A DNA stretch of 64,000 nucleotides. Origin: Acinetobacter oleivorans DR1 (GTDB lineage Bacteria; Pseudomonadota; Gammaproteobacteria; Pseudomonadales; Moraxellaceae). Positions 59,447 to 64,000 of the stretch are shown here, one piece after another (position 1 is the stretch's first letter; the number at the start of each line of letters is the position of its first letter). The stretch lies in assembly GCF_000196795.1 (NCBI RefSeq), contig NC_014259.1, forward strand, positions 1,674,001 to 1,738,000, written 5' to 3'. The notes beneath the pieces were generated by a model, which saw only the letters and a list, made by a program, of their open reading frames with translations, was not told where the DNA came from and did not search any database. Position numbers and translations under genes: made by a program.

Positions 59447-60206
59447 TGACTTTTCCCCATACCTTGGTGGATCGCATTTCTGGTGAACTATCTTTAATAG
59501 TTGAAAAATATAGTTTCATCAAGCAAGTTATATCAGGACTTTACTTGGTGAGCAAAATTTATATAGCTAAATTTAACAATGACATGGTTTAAAGGACCTT
59601 GTCTTGATAAGTTTTCCTATACTTTGCACAAACTAAAAATACTCTTCTACTATGGTCAAAGTTTGTTGAAAGTTAATGTGACTTGATAAGTTATAGTCAT
59701 TAATTCCTTAAAATCTTTGAACAGATATACAAGATTGCATCTAGGCTTGCTTGATCGTTAATTGAACGATATTGGCTTACAAGCGCATCGTAGAAAAAAA
59801 ATTATGATTTGAACGTGGCATTGAACGAGATAGTTTTTGTCTCTAAAGTCATAATTATGAAAAATCAAGACATTTAAATAATAAATATTTATAAATATCA
59901 GTTATTTAATTTATTTTATGGTTCGTGAAATTTACCATACATTTAACATGAATCATCTCTTATTTAGTGAAATAAATTTGATTTATTAATTAAACTATTG
60001 ATTGTTATAAGTAAAATTAAATTAACTGATGGAATGATTGACCATATATATTTAGCTTTTTTGTCTATAAATTATATTTTTAATAACTCTTACTTTAGAT
60101 GATTGCTTAATTGTTACTCTAATAAATTGTATTTTAATTGTTATTTTTTGTTTCATTAACTATAGTGCGCATTCCAATAAATACTGATAAAACTTTTGGC
60201 TTAATC
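59447..60206. other. 760-bp gap between MarR gene and lipoprotein gene
   Basis: No gene recognised. The plus-strand frame that enters the lipoprotein gene from about 60138 has no ribosome site and encodes no recognisable part. The region carries several long A/T runs but no repeat or RNA signature was found. Confidence 0.5.
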
Positions 60207-60710
60207 ATGAAAAAATTATTACTTACTTCGTTGATTGCTTTAACTTTGGGAATTAATGGTTGTGCAACTATTGTTTCTGGTTCTTCACAAACAGTCACTT
60301 TCACTAGTGTTCCAGAGTCTGCAACAATTGAGATTAAAAATCGTAAAGGAGTAAAAATCCATACTGGTCAAACTCCAGCCACTGTAAGCTTGAAAAAAGG
60401 AGCTGGTTATTTTAAACCTGAAAGCTATCAGGTGAGTTTTAGTAAAGCAGGTTATCAAAGTAAAACTGTAGAGGTTACTGGGACATTAAGTGGTTGGTAT
60501 TTTGGTAATATTCTTTTTGGCGGTTTAATTGGAATTTTAATTGTAGATCCTGTAACGGGTGCAATGTTTAAATTAGCTCCAAAAGATGTAAATACAGTTT
60601 TAGAGTCTCAGAATTTATCTTCTAAATCGCAAAAAGAGCCTACTTTAACTGTAATGTTGGCAGAGGACATGCCAACACAGATTATGGCAAGAGCTATTCA
60701 AATTAAGTGA
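60207..60710 (+). CDS. YceK-like lipoprotein with PEGA-type domain
   Basis: This is 167 residues from ATG 60207, chosen because MKKLLLTSLIALTLGINGC is a complete lipoprotein signal; the longer frame adds 23 residues ahead of it. The mature part has a PEGA-like beta domain (TFTSVPESATIEIKNRKG, a repeated sugar/surface-type fold) and one hydrophobic helix near 95-115 (FGGLIGILIVDPVTG). Likely at the cell envelope. Function unknown. Confidence 0.75.
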   Translation: MKKLLLTSLIALTLGINGCATIVSGSSQTVTFTSVPESATIEIKNRKGVKIHTGQTPATVSLKKGAGYFKPESYQVSFSKAGYQSKTVEVTGTLSGWYFGNILFGGLIGILIVDPVTGAMFKLAPKDVNTVLESQNLSSKSQKEPTLTVMLAEDMPTQIMARAIQIK

Positions 60711-60782
60711 TATGAATAATATAAAATTGATTATTGAATACTCTTCAATTTAAGATTTTTAATTAAGCATATAAAACTTATA

Positions 60783-60812
60783 AAAAAGGGAGAATTTATA
60801 TTCTCCCTTTTT
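60783..60812. terminator. Bidirectional terminator
   Basis: GGGAGAAT (60788-60795), TTAT loop, ATTCTCCC (60800-60807), extended by A- and T-runs. It lies between the lipoprotein and fruA genes. Confidence 0.9.
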
Positions 60813-60814
60813 AA

Positions 60815-62533
60815 TTATGCAGTAGTCACAATTTTTTCTTCTATTTTTTTCTTAACAATCGCATAGCTTATGCCTGTAACAATACTACCTGCTGCAATGG
60901 CAGCAAGATATAACCAAGCATGGTTAATTGCATTTGGAATTAAAAGAACAAATACGCCGCCGTGAGGAGTAACTAATTCGCAATGGAATAATGCAACAAG
61001 TGCTCCAGTTACAGCACCACCTAAAATGCAAGTTGGAATAACACGCATTGGGTCTTTAGCTGCAAAGGGAATAGCACCCTCGGAAATAAAACATAAACCT
61101 AATACGAAAGCAGCCTTACCTGCATCTTTCTCTCCTGTACTAAATTTATTTTTAGCAATGAAAGTCGCAATGGCCATACCAATTGCAGGGACCATACCAC
61201 CCGCCATTGTTGCTGCCATTGGCATATAGGTATTTGTTGTCAACAATCCGACAGTAAAAGCGTAGGCTGCCTTATTGATTGGACCGCCTAAATCGATACA
61301 CATCATGCTAGCTAATATAATTCCCATTAACACTGCATTTGTTGTACCCATGTTATTTAAGAAGTCTTTCATTAGCTCGAAAATATGTGCTACAGGTTGT
61401 CCAACCACGTAGAACATAATCAGACCGACAAATAATGTACCTAATAATGGAATAATTAAAATCGGTTTAAGTGCCTCTAAACTTGTAGGAAGTTTAAGTT
61501 TTTTAGCAATAAATAATGCGATATAACCTGCAAGAAAACCTGAAACAATACCGCCTAAAAAACCTGCTTGTAGTTGAGAGGCGAGTAACCCTCCAATTAG
61601 ACCAGGTGCAAGACCAGGGCGATCAGCAATTGAGTAGGCAATATAACCCGATAACATCGGGACCATAAGCATAAATGCGGCAGCGCCAATTTGTTTTAAT
61701 ATGGCGGGTAAGCTACCTGCTTGTTCAGCAGCATTTAGACCAAAGCATAAGGAGAGAGCAATTAACAGACCTCCAGCCACCACCATAGGCAACATAAAAG
61801 AAACACCAGTTAAGAGATGTTTATATACGCCAACTTTTTCAGTTTTATCTTTATTTTCTGTCGATGCTTGTTGCTTACCTTGTTCTAAAACTTGTGCATT
61901 GCTGATTGCTTCAGCAAAGGCTTTATCTGTTTGCTTTAGAGCAAAGCCAGTACCACACCGATAAACACGCTTACCTATAAAACGGTCTGTGTTAACTTCA
62001 ATGTCAGTAGCAAGAATCACAATGTCCGCTTCAGCAATAGCTTGAGCTGATAAAATATTTTTTGCACCAACAGAACCTTGTGTTTCTACTTCAATCTCAT
62101 ACCCAAGCTTTTCTGCACCTTGTTGTAAAGCTTCGGCAGCCATAAAAGTATGTGCAACACCTGTAGGACACGCAGTGATTGCTACAAACTTTTTAGTAGT
62201 AGTTACTGCCAAGCTATTATCACTTAGCCAATCTTGAGCTGGCTTAAAGTGATCTAAGACAGTTTGGAAAGCTGTGTGAGCATCATTTTTTATCTCTTCA
62301 ATGCTAATGAAAGATAATGGATGTGCACCAAAACTATTAAGATCTTTCGGGCGTTGTCCAACAACAATGACTTGATCAAAGTTTTCACTTATTTCGAATT
62401 CATCAAGCGAAATAATGTTATTTGGATAACCCTGTTGGGATGCGACTTGTGCAAGTTTCCGAGCTAAAATCAAAGCATTGACTTGCTGTTGCGGACTATT
62501 AATGACAAATAATAAATGTTTAGCAGTTAGCAT
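60815..62533 (-). CDS. fruA: Fructose PTS enzyme IIBC
   Basis: This is 572 residues from ATG 62533 (a GTG 9 bases upstream is possible). A degenerate B-like domain (1-100) precedes an EIIB with active-site Cys in ACPTGVAHTFMAAEAL, then about nine membrane helices of EIIC (from residue about 240). It imports fructose and gives fructose 1-phosphate. It overlaps fruK by 14 nt and follows in the order fruB-fruK-fruA as in other proteobacteria. Confidence 0.92.
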   Translation of the reverse strand: MLTAKHLLFVINSPQQQVNALILARKLAQVASQQGYPNNIISLDEFEISENFDQVIVVGQRPKDLNSFGAHPLSFISIEEIKNDAHTAFQTVLDHFKPAQDWLSDNSLAVTTTKKFVAITACPTGVAHTFMAAEALQQGAEKLGYEIEVETQGSVGAKNILSAQAIAEADIVILATDIEVNTDRFIGKRVYRCGTGFALKQTDKAFAEAISNAQVLEQGKQQASTENKDKTEKVGVYKHLLTGVSFMLPMVVAGGLLIALSLCFGLNAAEQAGSLPAILKQIGAAAFMLMVPMLSGYIAYSIADRPGLAPGLIGGLLASQLQAGFLGGIVSGFLAGYIALFIAKKLKLPTSLEALKPILIIPLLGTLFVGLIMFYVVGQPVAHIFELMKDFLNNMGTTNAVLMGIILASMMCIDLGGPINKAAYAFTVGLLTTNTYMPMAATMAGGMVPAIGMAIATFIAKNKFSTGEKDAGKAAFVLGLCFISEGAIPFAAKDPMRVIPTCILGGAVTGALVALFHCELVTPHGGVFVLLIPNAINHAWLYLAAIAAGSIVTGISYAIVKKKIEEKIVTTA

Positions 62534-63467
62534 CAGATTCACTCAATGAATTGATTGTAATTTGGGCTTTTAACTGGTTTAGCGTTTCACTATTGGGAAT
62601 ACGAAAGCCAATTTGTGTGACAGCATTGCTTGCGATTGCGGTAGCAGTTTTTAATGTTTCTTCATCAGAGAAACCATTTATTAAGCCATGAATCATGCCT
62701 GCTAAAAGAGAGTCACCTGCACCAACGGTACTTTTAACGATCACTTTAGGGGCTTTGGCATGAAGCGGGTGAGTGTCATGTAGCCAGTTTACACCGTCTT
62801 CGCCCATCGAAATAACGACATGCTCAATTTTAGCTAAGTTTTCAAAAAGCTTTTTTTGTTCAGCATAAGTCGCGGTAGGAAGTTGATAACTTTCTACTAA
62901 CTCATCTGTATTTGGTTTAATCATCCATGGTTGACATTCAATTGCAGCGACCAATGCTTTACCACTTGTATCAAGTGCAACTTTTTTCCCTTGCTGTTGA
63001 ATGAGCTTAATAAGTTGCTGTAATTCATCAACACTAAAACCTTGTGGAAGGCTCCCGGCAATCGCAACTACATCTACTTGTGGCAAAATCATTTCGATTT
63101 TTTGAAAGAGGTTCTTTTTATTTAGTCCAGAAACCAAGAAACCTTTTCCATTTAAATCGGTCATACGCCCAGAATGTTCAGCAATTTTTATATTTTGACG
63201 AGTCTCGCCTTCAATATAAATAAACTCAGGTTGGAATTGAGCTTCTTTAAAATGGTCATCAAAAATTTGTTTGTTCGTCGTTCCTAAAAAGCCAGAAACG
63301 ATAACTTCATGCCCCAAATCTTTTAAAACTTGTGCAATATTTAACCCTTTACCTGCTGCATGGATTTCTACAGATTCTTGGCGATTTACCTCGCCAACCT
63401 GTAACTCATTAAGTTGTATCGTTACATCAATTGCAGGATTTAAAGTAATTGTTAAAACTTTAGCCAT
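62520..63467 (-). CDS. fruK: 1-phosphofructokinase
   Basis: This is 315 residues. PfkB-family kinase with TLNPAIDVT at the start, GKGLNIAQVLKDLG, and the catalytic VGAGDSLLAGMIHG near residue 245-260. It converts fructose 1-phosphate to fructose 1,6-bisphosphate. Middle gene of the fru operon; overlap with fruA and 15 nt spacing from fruB support one transcript. Confidence 0.93.
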   Translation of the reverse strand: MAKVLTITLNPAIDVTIQLNELQVGEVNRQESVEIHAAGKGLNIAQVLKDLGHEVIVSGFLGTTNKQIFDDHFKEAQFQPEFIYIEGETRQNIKIAEHSGRMTDLNGKGFLVSGLNKKNLFQKIEMILPQVDVVAIAGSLPQGFSVDELQQLIKLIQQQGKKVALDTSGKALVAAIECQPWMIKPNTDELVESYQLPTATYAEQKKLFENLAKIEHVVISMGEDGVNWLHDTHPLHAKAPKVIVKSTVGAGDSLLAGMIHGLINGFSDEETLKTATAIASNAVTQIGFRIPNSETLNQLKAQITINSLSESDANC

Positions 63468-63482
63468 TACTGTTCCTAATGT

Positions 63483-64000
63483 TTAGATTTCTTGTTCGGA
63501 TAATTGACGTACAGCAATGGCGCTTTCACATTTTAGTGCGCGTTTTGCAAGCGCTTGAGCTTGGCTGTAGTTAAGTGTACGAATTTGGGCTTTTACTAAA
63601 GGAATACTATTTGGAGACATGCTGAGCTCATCTACGCCTAATCCCATAAGAATCGGTACAGCTTTTGGATCAGCTGCGAGTTCTCCGCATATACCCACCC
63701 ATTTGCCATGTTTGTGTGCAGCTTTTACAGTGTGATCAATCAATTGCAAAATACTTGGGTGGAGGCCGTCTGCTTCAGCTGATAGGATAGGGTGACCACG
63801 GTCAATAGCTAAAGTATATTGGGTTAAGTCATTTGTTCCTATACTGAAAAAGTCCACTTCTTGAGCAAGAATAGGAGCAAGTAAAGCAGCAGAAGGAACT
63901 TCTATCATAATACCAACTTGTAAGTTGGCACATGGATGTATAGCTTTAACTTCATCAAGAATAGCTTTGGCAGCACGCCATTCTTCCACACGGCCAATCA
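63483..64000 (-). CDS. fruB: Fructose PTS multiphosphoryl transfer protein (N-terminus cut)
   Basis: The visible 171 residues are the C-terminal part of a PTS enzyme I domain: VGIMIEVPSAALLAPILAQE, FFSIGTNDLTQYTLAIDRGH and the catalytic Cys in WVGICGELAADPKA. The frame continues past the window edge (IGRVEEW), so the gene starts beyond base 64,000. In Acinetobacter-type fru operons this gene encodes IIA, HPr and enzyme I modules in one chain; only the last is seen here. Confidence 0.88.
   Translation of the reverse strand, partial: IGRVEEWRAAKAILDEVKAIHPCANLQVGIMIEVPSAALLAPILAQEVDFFSIGTNDLTQYTLAIDRGHPILSAEADGLHPSILQLIDHTVKAAHKHGKWVGICGELAADPKAVPILMGLGVDELSMSPNSIPLVKAQIRTLNYSQAQALAKRALKCESAIAVRQLSEQEI

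Noticed and set aside
60138..60206. N-terminal extension of the lipoprotein
   Set aside because: It would bury a perfect lipoprotein signal and has no ribosome site.

Overview
The window looks chromosomal and comes from an Acinetobacter of the calcoaceticus-baumannii group. The clearest marker is a soluble PQQ glucose dehydrogenase (gdhB) with the 24-residue leader and mature start expected for that genus. A UmuD-type SOS regulator, a kynurenine gene cluster and a fruBKA operon fit as well. DNA is AT-rich throughout. No rRNA, tRNA, CRISPR array or insertion sequence was recognised.

Bases 1 to about 35,700 are the late half of a large tailed prophage whose left end lies outside the window. 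Its order is: major capsid-like protein (5' partial), two related small proteins, a sheath-like protein, a hipBA toxin-antitoxin cargo, tube/hub-like proteins, a 3,695-residue spike-fibre fusion, two tail-tip accessory proteins, a portal-like protein, a P1-style anti-restriction block (DarA-like, DdrB/ParB-like, and a DarB-like helicase-methyltransferase), more tail/baseplate genes, and a lysis cassette (holin, membrane-anchored endolysin, tiny Rz1-like lipoprotein). The mix suggests a contractile-tailed phage distantly related to P1 or Bcep22-like phages. Two reverse-strand genes (21,331-21,525 and 31,423-32,484) and hipBA are likely cargo genes.

The most unusual signal is a short motif, TGGAAC, at the head of seven phage transcription units. 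Its GGAAC always starts 68-74 nt before the start codon, and an eighth, inverted copy serves the divergent gene at 21,525. Several of the leaders also carry a hairpin just before the start codon, twice burying the ribosome site. This looks like an undescribed phage late-promoter or leader system.

Bases about 35,700-43,050 form a reverse-strand accessory block: a lipoprotein plus a PAAR protein (type VI secretion spike tip), two related two-helix membrane proteins, umuDC with a palindromic operator, an AbiH-type abortive infection gene and an SRAP/HMCES-type DNA-protein crosslink gene. The prophage's right end is probably in this block or in the empty 43,047-43,599 gap, but no attachment repeat could be assigned.

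Bases 43,600-64,000 read as core genome: a GNAT acetyltransferase; an Lrp-type regulator divergent from kynU, an amino acid permease and an arylformamidase (kynurenine/tryptophan use); a phage-derived DUF6527-like gene; a secreted subtilisin; a SulP transporter; a second SRAP protein; gdhB; UspA; a PAS-GGDEF-EAL protein; a MarR regulator; a lipoprotein; and the fructose PTS operon fruB-fruK-fruA, cut by the window end.
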